Assembly: GCA_023150835.1 (NCBI GenBank)
Contig: JAKLKB010000037.1
Location: 1-47,436 of the forward strand
DNA from: Myxococcota bacterium
GTDB taxonomy: Bacteria > Myxococcota_C > UBA6777
DNA length: 47,436 bases
Direction of reading: 5' to 3'
Within the stretch, counting starts at the first letter, position 1. Each line of letters opens with the position of its first letter. The notes under the pieces were generated by a model. The model did no database searches. It saw only the letters and a list, made by a program, of their open reading frames with translations, and was not told the DNA's origin. The translations under genes and the position numbers were made by a program. Shown here one piece after another: positions 35,248-43,904 of the stretch.

Positions 35248-35670
35248 TCAGTTGGGATCGCAAGGTCCGTCACAAGGCGAGGCGATCTGACCGCCTTCTT
35301 TGAGGAAGTCCACAAGAGTCTGGATCACGTTTTCGCGATCGCGGATATCAAAATGCACCGAATTCACGGGTGCAGGGATGTTGGCATCGGGCGGAAAAGG
35401 CGAAGGGCGCGGCCCAAATTGGAGATACCCCCATCCAGTCAACGGTCCAGTTTCTTGAGGAAGACCATACACAGGCTCAAACGCCGACACCAACGAGGGG
35501 ATCTGCATCGTACGCATCAGCAAGCGCGTGGTTAGGTTGTTCACAAGAGCATCACCGATGGCCTCGTGATACATGATGGTTTTGGCGGGGATACCGAGCT
35601 TTTGGGGTTCATTTTTGAGATAAGGAGCAAAGGTGATGGGGTCGATCTGATCAAAGAAGGGTTGAAGCAT
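35248..35670 (-). pseudogene. C-terminal fragment of a hydrolase-like protein
   Basis: 140 codons without a ribosome-binding site before the first ATG. The sequence starts abruptly inside what looks like a folded domain (IMYHEAIGDALVNNLTTRLLMRTM) and ends in a typical exported-protein C-terminus with two Cys (ASPCDGPCD). The EAIGDALVNNLTT and SVHFDIRDRENVIQTLVDFL segments resemble the final, His-containing part of alpha/beta-hydrolase or lipase-like surface proteins in myxobacteria. The upstream 84 bp to the next gene is a repeat and cannot hold the rest. I read it as a remnant left by deletion. A short functional gene is less likely. Confidence 0.55.
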
Positions 35671-35675
35671 GGCAA

Positions 35676-35740
35676 GATAGGAGTGGAAAGGGCCGACGCA
35701 TCGCGTCGATAGGAGTGGAAAGGAGCCGACGCATCGCGCC
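35676..35740. repeat. Two 32-33-bp tandem repeats
   Basis: Units at 35676-35707 and 35708-35740 open GATAGGAGTGGAAAGG and contain CCGACGCATCGCG. They lie between the hydrolase-like fragment and the Ig-like lipoprotein gene. Confidence 0.8.
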
Positions 35741-35754
35741 GAGGTGTGAGGAGA

Positions 35755-37329
35755 TCAGATGCAGATCGATCCAACCCCGCTGATGCTGCGGCAAGCACCG
35801 TAGCTGATGCAGTAAGGTGCGCTACAGCTTCCGTTGGTACAGGTTTGTCCAGCAACACAGTCTTTGTCGGTGGTGCAAGTACCTTGGCAACGCTCGACGC
35901 AAACACCTGTTTCGCACTTTCCGCTGACACACTTGAGTCCTGTTGGACATTGCGCGTCGGTGGTGCAGGAATTCGACGAGGTGGTGCGCAAACATTGGTA
36001 TCCTTGCGTTGCACAGGGCTTGTTGTAATCGGAAGCAGGGCAAGATTGAAGACAGAAGCTGTCTCCTGTGCCTGCTCCTGTGCAGACCAACCCTTGGTTG
36101 CAGGCAACGGCTCCGCCGCATTTGGAAAACAGCGTACCTGCGGGACGATCCGCATTCAAGCAAGCGCCGCGTGTTGTGCCTGTTTGGGCAGGCTCGCACT
36201 GCGTACTTTTTCCCGGGACGATCGGGCACACCGTCAACGGGCCACCGACGACGCAGTTCTTATAGCAAACGGGCTTGGGATTGACAAAGCTGATCAACAA
36301 GCACGAATGACCGGCGATACAGCGTTGTTGGGCATCGGTGTTGTTGCATTCTTGACCGAGGGTCTTGGGTCCGGGTGCGGGGTCATGGCTCACCCACAGG
36401 ATCGCGCTGCTTGTGAGGTTGTTGTTGTTTTCGGCGACCACTTCCATCGGGAGGCTATCATAGGGCTTGCCGCTTGGATCGACGGTTGCTTTGTAAACGC
36501 CGTTGGTGCTGGAGGTCCAAGTCATGGTCGTACCATCCACATTGAGCTTGACCGAACCTGTCTTGACACCAGCGGGATCGGCTACGGTCACTTCGATATC
36601 AAATGCGGCGGAGACTGCGGCGTTTGCAGCGGGTTTCACAAACAGGATCTTGGGGCCTTTGTTGGAAAACTTGACGGTCACTTCGCTGAAACCTTGTTTG
36701 AGGCCTGTGCTAAAGGCGGTCGCTTTGATGCGGCGATCCCCATCATCGTAGGCTGAGGAGCTGATCTCGAAATCAAACGGACTGGTGGCTTTTTCGTCGA
36801 TCTTGTTGTTATCCACATAAACTTCGACGCGATCGATCGACAAGCCACCGCCAACCGTGGCATCTACCTTGAGCGTAAAACGCCCTGTCAACACCGCATT
36901 GGCCGCAGGTGCTGTGATCTTGACGACTGGATCAGGGCCCGTCGGTTCCGTGATCACTTCGGGCAAGCCTTCGGTCGTGGGTTCCGAGACCGCTTCTTCT
37001 TGCGCGGAACCATCGGCTTCTTTGATAGGCTCAACACCAGTTTTTTCTTCAGGTGTTGCAGATTCTTCGGGTGTAGCGGCCTCTTCGGGATTGCTGACAG
37101 GTTCTTCGGGAGTGGGTTCGCTGCTCGCGGGTTCTTCGGGGGTCGATTCGCTGCTCGCGGGTTCTTCGGGGGTCGATTCGCTGGTCTTTTCGGGCTGGGT
37201 CTCCACAAGACTCTCGTTGTCCGTCGGAGAAGGGCAGCCCATCGTCAGAGAAGTCAGCATGAACGCAAACAAAACAACAAACATCCAAGGCAACCATGAT
37301 CGCCATACATACATATACTTCCTCATCAT
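35755..37329 (-). CDS. Ig-like and Cys-rich surface lipoprotein
   Basis: The ATG at 37329 has AAGGAG nine bases upstream; this gives 524 residues. A signal sequence ends at Cys32 (TMGC), probably lipidated. An E/P/S/T-rich stalk (about residues 40-125) has repeated STPEEPASSE units. Two Ig-like beta-sandwich domains follow (about residues 130-325), the first reading KITAPAANAVLTGRF...DRVEVYVDNNKI, typical of bacterial Ig domains. About residues 330-524 are Cys-rich, with CTTDAQCPTGLKCVSGKC and CTTDKDCVAGQTCTNGSC modules like those in the lipoprotein at 4677-6830. The architecture suggests an outer-surface adhesin or structural protein. Confidence 0.88.
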   Translation of the reverse strand: MMRKYMYVWRSWLPWMFVVLFAFMLTSLTMGCPSPTDNESLVETQPEKTSESTPEEPASSESTPEEPASSEPTPEEPVSNPEEAATPEESATPEEKTGVEPIKEADGSAQEEAVSEPTTEGLPEVITEPTGPDPVVKITAPAANAVLTGRFTLKVDATVGGGLSIDRVEVYVDNNKIDEKATSPFDFEISSSAYDDGDRRIKATAFSTGLKQGFSEVTVKFSNKGPKILFVKPAANAAVSAAFDIEVTVADPAGVKTGSVKLNVDGTTMTWTSSTNGVYKATVDPSGKPYDSLPMEVVAENNNNLTSSAILWVSHDPAPGPKTLGQECNNTDAQQRCIAGHSCLLISFVNPKPVCYKNCVVGGPLTVCPIVPGKSTQCEPAQTGTTRGACLNADRPAGTLFSKCGGAVACNQGLVCTGAGTGDSFCLQSCPASDYNKPCATQGYQCLRTTSSNSCTTDAQCPTGLKCVSGKCETGVCVERCQGTCTTDKDCVAGQTCTNGSCSAPYCISYGACRSISGVGSICI

Positions 37330-37505
37330 CAAACACGTCTCCTTCGGGGTATCCGTGCCGTCGTGCGGTGGACGGCTCCTTCAAAACACAGAGGCTTCAG
37401 AGTATGGTATGTTGGCTTTTCCGTCAACACAGCGTTGTCTTTCGTTCGTCCACAAAAGCGCTGCCCTTGGCGCGCTGCTCTCGGTATGTTGGGAAGGGAA
37501 ATTGT

Positions 37506-39230
37506 ATGTTTGCAGATTCCATCACACGCAAGATGCGGGGGTTTGTGTCTTCGCTTTCTCCTCTGCTGCGGCCAACCTCGATCACGCGCAGGATGCGATG
37601 GTTCGCGTTCTTTCTTTGCTCTGCGTTTCTCTTTCAGTCCCCAAAGAGTTCCGCAGAACCAAACCTCCTTCGAGGTTGGCCCGCAGGGCTAAGTGATTTC
37701 TGTCTCGACTATCTCAAAGGATGTCATCGACGGTGCTTCAAGCAAAAACAGCATGTCCGAGATCCAAACGGCAAGCTTTATCCCCCCTTCGTTGTCGGCT
37801 TCCTCTGTCGGCGAATCTGCTGGAACACCCCTCAACGACAACAGATCTGCCAGATGAGCGAAGCCCAGTTCCGCTCCTTTGCACGCAAATTTGAGCATGA
37901 AGAACGGGAAAAGCTCAAAAAAGAAGCACTCGAACAAGAACAAAACCGCCAAGAAGAAACCAATCGCCAACAAGCCGAAAAACGAAGACTCCAAAGACTC
38001 CAAGAACAGCGTCAAGAAGAAGAAGAACGATTGCAGGCCCAACGCCAACAACTCGAAGAGCAAAAGCGCAAGATCCAAGCCCAGCAAAAGGCCGAAGAAC
38101 AGGCCCGAAACGCAATCAAGACCAAAGCCCAAGCTGAGGCCAAAGCCCAACAGATCGAGATCGATCGGATGCGCAAAGCCCTCGCAGAACAAAGAAAAGC
38201 GATGGAACTCCAACGCCAGATGGTCGAAGAAGAACAGAAACGCCTCGCCGTGATCAAGAAAAAAGCGGAAGAACGCAAACGCCTCGAAGAAGAACGCCAA
38301 CAAATCGAGGCCAAACGCCTTGCCGAATGGGAACGTTTGCGACTGGAGCGCGAAAAACAACTCGAAGCCCTGCGCAAACAAAGCGACGAAGAACAAAAAC
38401 GCATCACTGAGATGCGCAAACATACCGAGCGCGAAAAACAACTTGCCGAAGAACGCAACCGCCTCGCCGCCGAACAAGCCGCTGCCGAACAACAAAAAGA
38501 AGCCGATCGTCTCGCCGCCGTCCGACGCGCCAACAAAGAACTCAAACGCAAGATGGCTCGCCTCAAGCTCCGAAAACAACGCCTCCAAAAACAGCGTGAA
38601 CTCGCACGCCAAAACCAAAAAGCACGCATTGAGCGCATGAAACGCCTCGCCCTTGCCTCCAACAAACAGCGCACCCGAAAAATCAAACGCCCCAAAGTCT
38701 CCCCCGGACTCCGACTTTTCCGAAACGGCCAACTCAACGAAGCCGTCGCCGAATTTGAAAAAGAAGGCAGCACAGAAAAAGCTGAGCAAATCAAAGAATT
38801 TCAACAATACTACCGACGCGGCACCGAAGCCTACCAACGCCGCAACGCCAACGAAGGCATCCCCGCCCTCGAACGCGCCTTTACACTTGATTACGATCTC
38901 AGCGAAGGCTCTAGCAACTACACGCCCCTGCTCCGGCGTATGCTCTCCCGTATGCACACCATGCGCGGTATGCTCTCCATGAGCCAAAACGAATACCCCG
39001 CCGCCTTCAACGCCTTCTCTTCTGCTCACAAACACGATAAAAAAAACGACACGGCCCTACAGCAACTCGCCAAGATCCGCGAAGTCGCCAACCAACGCTA
39101 CCAACAAGGCATCCAACTCAAATCTTCAAACCCCCAAGCCTCTCGTCACCTCATGCTCCAAGTCTGTCGACTCGTCCGCCCCTCCGATCCCCTTTGCAAA
39201 CAAACCAAAAAAGAACTCAACGAACTCTGA
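37506..39230 (+). CDS. Secreted long coiled-coil protein
   Basis: The ATG at 37506 has AAGGG eight bases upstream and gives 574 residues. A signal sequence (RMRWFAFFLCSAFLF) ends near SSAEP. A Cys-rich N-terminal patch with six Cys (FCLDYLKGCHRRC... FLCRRIC...QIC) precedes a very long charged coiled-coil (about residues 115-390) rich in E, Q, K, R and A. The C-terminal part (about 395-574) looks like TPR-type helices: FRNGQLNEAVAEFEKEG, YRRGTEAYQRRNANEGIPALERAF. It is probably a periplasmic or extracellular structural or assembly protein. A long antisense open frame opposite it is an artefact of its composition. Confidence 0.85.
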   Translation: MFADSITRKMRGFVSSLSPLLRPTSITRRMRWFAFFLCSAFLFQSPKSSAEPNLLRGWPAGLSDFCLDYLKGCHRRCFKQKQHVRDPNGKLYPPFVVGFLCRRICWNTPQRQQICQMSEAQFRSFARKFEHEEREKLKKEALEQEQNRQEETNRQQAEKRRLQRLQEQRQEEEERLQAQRQQLEEQKRKIQAQQKAEEQARNAIKTKAQAEAKAQQIEIDRMRKALAEQRKAMELQRQMVEEEQKRLAVIKKKAEERKRLEEERQQIEAKRLAEWERLRLEREKQLEALRKQSDEEQKRITEMRKHTEREKQLAEERNRLAAEQAAAEQQKEADRLAAVRRANKELKRKMARLKLRKQRLQKQRELARQNQKARIERMKRLALASNKQRTRKIKRPKVSPGLRLFRNGQLNEAVAEFEKEGSTEKAEQIKEFQQYYRRGTEAYQRRNANEGIPALERAFTLDYDLSEGSSNYTPLLRRMLSRMHTMRGMLSMSQNEYPAAFNAFSSAHKHDKKNDTALQQLAKIREVANQRYQQGIQLKSSNPQASRHLMLQVCRLVRPSDPLCKQTKKELNEL

Positions 39231-39245
39231 TCCCCTGCCCTGAGA

Positions 39246-39932
39246 TCACGACCACAACAGCCCCAAAAACCGACTGCGCCTCGGCTCCAAAGCGACGAGC
39301 AACGACTCCCGCTGGGCTTGTGTGACACCCGCCAACAACAACGGCTTCCAACGCGGCAGTGCGCTACGCCACGCCTCGATCGCCTCCAAGACTTCCTCCC
39401 AATCCCCTAGATCTCCCTCTGCATCCGAAAGATCCGCGATCCAAAAATCACAGCCCAGATGACGGAATGTTTCGATCTCATACGAAGAGGGCACTCGCAT
39501 CTGTTCCCACGTCACCACCGCCCCTTTCTCCCCATGATACGGCTGCGCAACGTCGCTTTGCTCCAAGCAACGCCACCACACCGCCTGCATCGCCAACACT
39601 TCTGTGTGCGTCTCCTGCGCCAAGGACGCCCATTCCAATAGCGCTTCCGCCATCGGCTCGCCCTGTTCGATGGTGCTCACAGGCCACAACACCCGCTTGC
39701 TGCGGCGTTGTTTCGCACGCACTTCATCCAACCAAGCAACCACCCACTCCCGTTGCTCTAGCGCTCCCGCCTCGCCTGATGGCACCTTCAGCACCAGCCA
39801 ACCCGCTTTCTGTTCGACCGCTCTCTCTAAAAGCCCCGTCACCTCGACCGACAACGCTTCGTGCGCCTCTTGCCCTGACATCCCCGCACTCTCTGACCGT
39901 CCCCTCGCGATCAAACCTTGTACAACCAACAT
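39246..39932 (-). CDS. Hypothetical protein, faintly SppA-like N-terminus
   Basis: The ATG at 39932 has AAAGGAG six bases upstream, so I prefer it to a TTG at 39971; this gives 228 residues. The opening MLVVQGLIARGR and LLERAVEQKAGWLVLKVPSG resembles in outline the start of S49 (SppA-like) peptidase domains, but the catalytic Ser segment is absent, so any relationship would be to an inactive or diverged form. No signal peptide is present. It follows the collagen-like/FGE gene by 51 bp on the same strand. Confidence 0.68.
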   Translation of the reverse strand: MLVVQGLIARGRSESAGMSGQEAHEALSVEVTGLLERAVEQKAGWLVLKVPSGEAGALEQREWVVAWLDEVRAKQRRSKRVLWPVSTIEQGEPMAEALLEWASLAQETHTEVLAMQAVWWRCLEQSDVAQPYHGEKGAVVTWEQMRVPSSYEIETFRHLGCDFWIADLSDAEGDLGDWEEVLEAIEAWRSALPRWKPLLLAGVTQAQRESLLVALEPRRSRFLGLLWS

Positions 39933-39983
39933 CTTCCGCTCCTTTCGTTTCAGAAAATCAAACCACGCCAACTCCCCGCTTCC

Positions 39984-40985
39984 TCACGGAGAAGGGGGTG
40001 CAGACAAAGCCACCCCTCGCGTTAAACAACAGCGAAACCCCACCGCAGGCGAAGAGGCTTGCGGCCCAAAACGAAGATCAAGTGCATGGATCCCCGCTGC
40101 TTCGGCAGCATTGTAATCTCCGCCACGCACCGCTGCGGCGGGTAGCCCGGGCGTACTGTTGTTTCCAACCGCTGTCAACGATCGACCATTGAGATTCCAC
40201 GTCCCATCTTTCCCATCCACCGAAAGACTTCCCCACGGCGACAGCAACAGCGCCCCTTCCCACTTCGCAAGATCCGCCTCCGCAAGCCCTCCCGCGATAT
40301 ACCACTCATCGACCCACTCACCGACGTTGCCGATGCCATCGAAGACGCCGAGCCGTGACTTGCACAACGCCTGATTTCCCGAAACCAACGCACCTGCCGC
40401 ACTCACATTGCAAGCGCCGTTGGTGCTACTTGCACCCGGGTCGGGTGTTCCCGCAACACCCAACAGCCACTCTTGCCGAGAACACAAACGCTTGCCTGCG
40501 TTGGCACAAGCACGAGCGGCTTGAAACCATGTGATCCGCGTCTGAGGGATGCGGCTTCTTGAACCAGCAACTGCTGTCGTGTCGCTGCCATCGGCTTTTC
40601 CAAGTTTGCTCGAATCATCTACACTCGCTTCGTAGAGATCGATGCAAGAACGACCGATCATCGCCATCCCTTGGGGACATTGGCTCGCCACCTGAAGCTC
40701 CGTCCGCAGATCGTCGATCTTCTTTTGCAGCGCGTCGATCTGCGCCTTCATCGCTTGTTGAACAAGCTGCTCCACTTTTGTGGCTTCGACTTCTCCGGGC
40801 GGACCTTGGGGACCGGGTGGACCTTGAGGACCTGTAGGCCCCGTCACTCCGGGATTTCCTTGAGGCCCTGTCGCTCCCACAGGACCGACATCGCCACGCG
40901 GACCCACCTTCCCGGGAGGGCCACAGTTCACGAACACCACACAACACACAACCAAGATCACCCAGCTTCGGAGCTTTGCAATCAT
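39984..40985 (-). CDS. Collagen-like lipoprotein with FGE-sulfatase domain
   Basis: The ATG at 40985 has AAGGG eight bases upstream (GTG codons before it are possible starts); this gives 333 residues. A signal sequence leads to a probable lipidated Cys21 (FVNC). Residues 22-66 are 15 uninterrupted Gly-X-Y triplets with frequent Pro and Gln, a collagen-like stalk. A short helix follows ([26 protein letters not shown], about residues 72-97), which could trimerise the stalk. The C-terminal domain (about residues 103-325) is of the FGE-sulfatase type: [59 protein letters not shown] and VGFRCC. FGE-like domains in such contexts are often binding rather than catalytic. Confidence 0.9.
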   Translation of the reverse strand: MIAKLRSWVILVVCCVVFVNCGPPGKVGPRGDVGPVGATGPQGNPGVTGPTGPQGPPGPQGPPGEVEATKVEQLVQQAMKAQIDALQKKIDDLRTELQVASQCPQGMAMIGRSCIDLYEASVDDSSKLGKADGSDTTAVAGSRSRIPQTRITWFQAARACANAGKRLCSRQEWLLGVAGTPDPGASSTNGACNVSAAGALVSGNQALCKSRLGVFDGIGNVGEWVDEWYIAGGLAEADLAKWEGALLLSPWGSLSVDGKDGTWNLNGRSLTAVGNNSTPGLPAAAVRGGDYNAAEAAGIHALDLRFGPQASSPAVGFRCCLTRGVALSAPPSP

Positions 40986-41012
40986 CACCACATCCCTTTT
41001 CTGTAGGATTAA

Positions 41013-41126
41013 TACGATATCCGAGTGATGTGTACACGAAGGGTCGTACGTAGACGCCCTATTATTGGGCAGACACAGGGGTCTACCCCGACATCCTTAC
41101 GATCACACAACGGGCGGATCTCGTCT
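41013..41126 (-). repeat. Family-1 dispersed repeat, copy E
   Basis: A complete copy in minus orientation: TACGATATCCGAG on the left, GGGCGGATCTCG on the right. The interior matches copy D closely (GTGATGTGTACAC then TAGACGCCCT). It lies just upstream of the collagen-like/FGE gene. Confidence 0.85.
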
Positions 41127-41190
41127 AAGATCTTCGATTCTTTCCAACCTCACGCAGCAAACGATCCCCTTCAACCTGACAGTCTTCACT

Positions 41191-42309
41191 TCAACGCAGA
41201 TCGATCAAGCGCACGCCACACAAAGAGGCCGATGTTTGGACGCCGCCTAGAGACTGAGGAAAAGCCCCACCATGCGCTTTGTTGCGGTGTTGGTGCGCTG
41301 ACACACACGACGATCTGCGCCCGCTTGCAGTGATGTTTCTTTCGGACGTTGTGGTGCTTGAAGTATCGGGGTCTTTCGGTTTCGGTCGAAACATCGGCGC
41401 AACCAACATCGCAACCCCCGCTCCAAACAACAGCGCCCCCAAAGACAGTCCACCCCATCCAAGCGAATAATCCAAGACGATCTGTTCGCGGATCACTTCG
41501 GATTCTTCGAGATTGATCGTGTTGTTCCAGCGCTCGATGCCTTCGTTCGATCGCAAAAAAAACACGCCTCCCGCGATCATCAGCCCTGCTCCCACCGCGA
41601 TCAACGCTCCGCCCGCGATCAACAACGGGCTTGGACCTTTGCCCTCCAACTCCAACACACGCGGCGAGACCTCGCTCCCTGCCGCATAACTCCGATTCCC
41701 CGCACAATCCGACGCCACGATATAATAAGCCACATACTTGCTCTGCTGTATCTGCTCCGCCGACAGCCCCACCCGATAACGATCCTCTCCGATCGGCTCC
41801 ATCGACAAACGCTCCCACGCCGCTTTCGGTCGATAACGAACGTATGCCTCGACCCGCAAGACCTTCATGTCGTCCGTCACTTTGGCCGTCAACACAGGTT
41901 CTTTCAAGGCCGTGACTGTATCCATCGGTGTATGCGAGATCATCGGCCCCCCCGCATCACCGCGCAAGATCCGCTTGCGGGCCGCCAAAAACACTCGCCT
42001 CGCCTCGCCTTGTAGCCCGGGGATCATCGACACACACGCATCTCGACGCAGCATCTCGATCACGATCGCATAAGCTTCTTTCTCCCGCCCTAACGCCACA
42101 TACGCCCCCGCAAGACGCCCCGTAATGCGTTGTCGCTGTGTGGTCGAAAGCGTCGTATCATTCGAGCGCAGCCATGCCACGCCTTGCTGAACGCACCACG
42201 CATGTTGCTCGTCTTCACACCGCTTCTCATAACGCTCCAACGCATCGCTCTCCAACGGAGCCATCATCCACGGCAGAGACCACCACAACCACCACGCCAA
42301 ACTCGCCAT
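41191..42309 (-). CDS. Membrane protein with helical N-terminal domain
   Basis: About 372 residues from the ATG at 42309 (GGAGG four bases upstream; an adjacent ATG at 42312 is possible). A longer open frame to 42474 covers a repeat and lacks a ribosome-binding site. An N-terminal hydrophobic helix (LAWWLWWSLPWMMAPL) acts as signal or anchor. About residues 20-115 are TPR-like helices; about 120-215 look like a beta-sandwich (VLTAKVTDDMKVLRVEAYVRY). Two hydrophobic helices follow (SPLLIAGGALIAVGAGLMIAGGVFFL and LGWGGLSLGALLFGAGVAMLVAPMF). The final 55 residues are low-complexity and of uncertain reality. No family was recognised. Confidence 0.75.
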   Translation of the reverse strand: MASLAWWLWWSLPWMMAPLESDALERYEKRCEDEQHAWCVQQGVAWLRSNDTTLSTTQRQRITGRLAGAYVALGREKEAYAIVIEMLRRDACVSMIPGLQGEARRVFLAARKRILRGDAGGPMISHTPMDTVTALKEPVLTAKVTDDMKVLRVEAYVRYRPKAAWERLSMEPIGEDRYRVGLSAEQIQQSKYVAYYIVASDCAGNRSYAAGSEVSPRVLELEGKGPSPLLIAGGALIAVGAGLMIAGGVFFLRSNEGIERWNNTINLEESEVIREQIVLDYSLGWGGLSLGALLFGAGVAMLVAPMFRPKPKDPDTSSTTTSERNITASGRRSSCVSAHQHRNKAHGGAFPQSLGGVQTSASLCGVRLIDLR

Positions 42310-42322
42310 CATCCCTCCAAAC

Positions 42323-42445
42323 ACACCTAAACTTGCCAAGGCTGAATATGCCCAACCATCGGCACAAATCGCACAGAACAAATTCCAAACACCACACCTA
42401 AGCTTTCCAAGGCTGAACATGCCCAACCATCGGCACAAATCGCAC
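42323..42445. repeat. Duplicated 3' end of pcm (71-bp period)
   Basis: A 52-bp sequence beginning ACACCTAA and containing CCAAGGCTGAATATGCCC (42323-42374) recurs at 42394-42445 with a few mismatches. The latter copy covers the end of pcm, including its stop codon; the former is intergenic. Confidence 0.85.
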
Positions 42446-43066
42446 TGCGCAAAGATGCTCTTCCTCAAAAACATCCCCCCGCCGTGTCACGCGCAACAAG
42501 CTCTGATCGGGCGCCATGCCCACAGGGATGATCATCCGCCCGCCCTCTCGTAGCTGCGCACACAACGCAGAAGGCAGATCCGCAGGAGCTGCAGTCACCA
42601 AGATCGCATCAAACGGCGCTGCATCCGACCATCCCAATGCACCATCTCCTGCCCGCACGTGGATCTGCTTGTAACCCATCGATTCTAACCGCCATGCCGC
42701 TTCTTCGGCCAACTCCCGCACGATCTCGATCGTGTACACCTCTGCGCCCATCTCCGCCAAGATCGCCGCACTATAGCCCGATCCTGTCCCGATCTCCAAG
42801 ACGCGACACGACCCCTCGGGCAGTCTTGCGGCTTGGCTCATCAATGCGACCATATAGGGCTGCGAGATCGTCTGCAAAGGCCCCAACGGAACAGGGCGAT
42901 CCGCATAAGCGCTCTCCACCTCGTCCTTGGGCGTAAACAGATGCCGAGGGACACGCAGCATCGCGGCCAACACGCGCTCATCTTGCACACCACGGTGTCT
43001 CAATTGTTCCCTCACCATCTTCTCTCGATCGCGCTGTTGGCCTGTCTGGTCTTTTCCTTTGCTCAT
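42398..43066 (-). CDS. pcm: Protein-L-isoaspartate O-methyltransferase
   Basis: The ATG at 43066 gives 222 residues, the normal length; the open frame to 43225 is not conserved in the family. Motifs are PRHLFTPKDEVESAYADRPVPLG, QTISQPYMVALM, the SAM-binding VLEIGTGSGYSAAILAEMG, and post-I VYTIEIV. It methylates isoaspartyl residues in damaged proteins to start their repair. A GGGGGA lies just before the start. The 225-bp gap upstream (43067-43291) shows nothing else. Confidence 0.95.
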   Translation of the reverse strand: MSKGKDQTGQQRDREKMVREQLRHRGVQDERVLAAMLRVPRHLFTPKDEVESAYADRPVPLGPLQTISQPYMVALMSQAARLPEGSCRVLEIGTGSGYSAAILAEMGAEVYTIEIVRELAEEAAWRLESMGYKQIHVRAGDGALGWSDAAPFDAILVTAAPADLPSALCAQLREGGRMIIPVGMAPDQSLLRVTRRGDVFEEEHLCAVRFVPMVGHVQPWKA

Positions 43067-43291
43067 GATTCCCCCAAACCCTTGATGGGTTCGCTGCTTG
43101 CTTTGCAAAACACTTCGCACTACGCCAGCGCCTTTGCAAGCAACACCTTGCCAAGCACAACACACGACTTCTACAATGGCGACGCTTGGCGCATACAACA
43201 TAACGGCCTCGCACACCAAACACAAAGAAAACCTCCCGCACCACCTTCGTTGTGCCTCGACACGGCACTCCTCAACAAGAAAGGATGCACC

Positions 43292-43693
43292 ATGGCAAAA
43301 TACAAAGCTGCCCGACCTTCTGCTCCCCGCTTCTCTTTACCCATCAACGGACCAATGATCGGCCTCCTACTTGTTCTTGCTGTAGGGGGCTACTTTGTGT
43401 ACGCCTACGTCCCTCCTTGGGTCAAAAGCCTCAATGCCAAGTCCAAAGTCAAAGATATCCTTGGAGAACTTTCCCTGCGGGATGTCCAAGAAGACAGCCT
43501 TGCAGAAACCGTCTCTCGCGAGATGACCAAGATGGGCGTCGAGGTCTCCCAAGCCGACGTCCGCGTCGAAGTCAACCGAGATTCTCGGATTGTTCGCGTC
43601 TGGTTCGATTGGAATACCGATATATCCTTCCCTTTTATCGAGAAAAAACACCGCGTCAAATACGGTTTCGATATCGAACGCAAGATGCAGTAA
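43292..43693 (+). CDS. Small membrane-anchored protein
   Basis: 133 residues from the ATG at 43292 (AAGGA seven bases upstream, GAAAGGATGCACC). A basic N-terminus precedes one transmembrane helix (about residues 22-42, MIGLLLVLAVGGYFVYAYVPP). The remainder is a soluble alpha/beta domain with KVKDILGELSLRDVQEDSLAETV and VRVWFDWNTDISFPF, resembling in outline the small DUF4845-like membrane proteins, though that is not secure. No known role is assigned. Confidence 0.8.
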   Translation: MAKYKAARPSAPRFSLPINGPMIGLLLVLAVGGYFVYAYVPPWVKSLNAKSKVKDILGELSLRDVQEDSLAETVSREMTKMGVEVSQADVRVEVNRDSRIVRVWFDWNTDISFPFIEKKHRVKYGFDIERKMQ

Positions 43694-43698
43694 AGGCT

Positions 43699-43743
43699 CC
43701 CCAACAGCAAGCGAGGTCGGAAGGAGCGGGCCTGCTGTTGGGG
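43699..43743 (+). terminator. Perfect 11-bp inverted repeat after the small membrane protein gene
   Basis: CCCCAACAGCA (43699-43709) and TGCTGTTGGGG (43733-43743) are exact inverted repeats with a 23-base loop, five bases after the stop codon. No T-run follows, so if it terminates it would be factor-assisted or would protect the mRNA 3' end. Confidence 0.45.
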
Positions 43744-43794
43744 TCGAAGGCTTTGTGTGGGGTCGAGGGCTTTGTGTGGGGTCGAAGGCTTGTA
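43740..43794 (+). repeat. Three 19-bp tandem repeats
   Basis: Units starting at 43740, 43759 and 43778 open GGGGTCGA(A/G)GGCTT; the third is truncated where the family-1 copy F begins. Confidence 0.85.
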
Positions 43795-43904
43795 CAAAAT
43801 CCGCCCAGCGTGTGCTCCTAAAACGTAGGGGAAGACAGGTGTAGCGCCCTACCACAGGGCGTCTACGCACGACCCTTTGATCACACATCTCTCGGGTATC
43901 GTAT
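43793..43904 (+). repeat. Family-1 dispersed repeat, copy F
   Basis: A complete copy: TACAAAATCCGCC at the left and GGGTATCGTAT at the right, whose last base overlaps the stop codon of the convergent DUF2325 gene (43904-43906). The internal hairpin is partly changed (GTAGGGGAAGACAGG). Confidence 0.82.

Noticed and set aside
37689-39035. A 448-codon antisense frame opposite the long coiled-coil gene
   Set aside because: Its Phe/Leu/Ala-rich composition is simply the reverse complement of Glu/Lys/Gln codons in the coiled-coil; the + strand gene has signal peptide and domain structure.
39246-39932. Assignment as an active SppA-type peptidase
   Set aside because: Only the opening segments look similar; the catalytic Ser region is missing, so it is kept as hypothetical.
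42310-42474. Extension of the membrane-protein gene to 42474
   Set aside because: The extra codons translate both copies of a 52-bp repeat that also covers the end of pcm; no ribosome-binding site.
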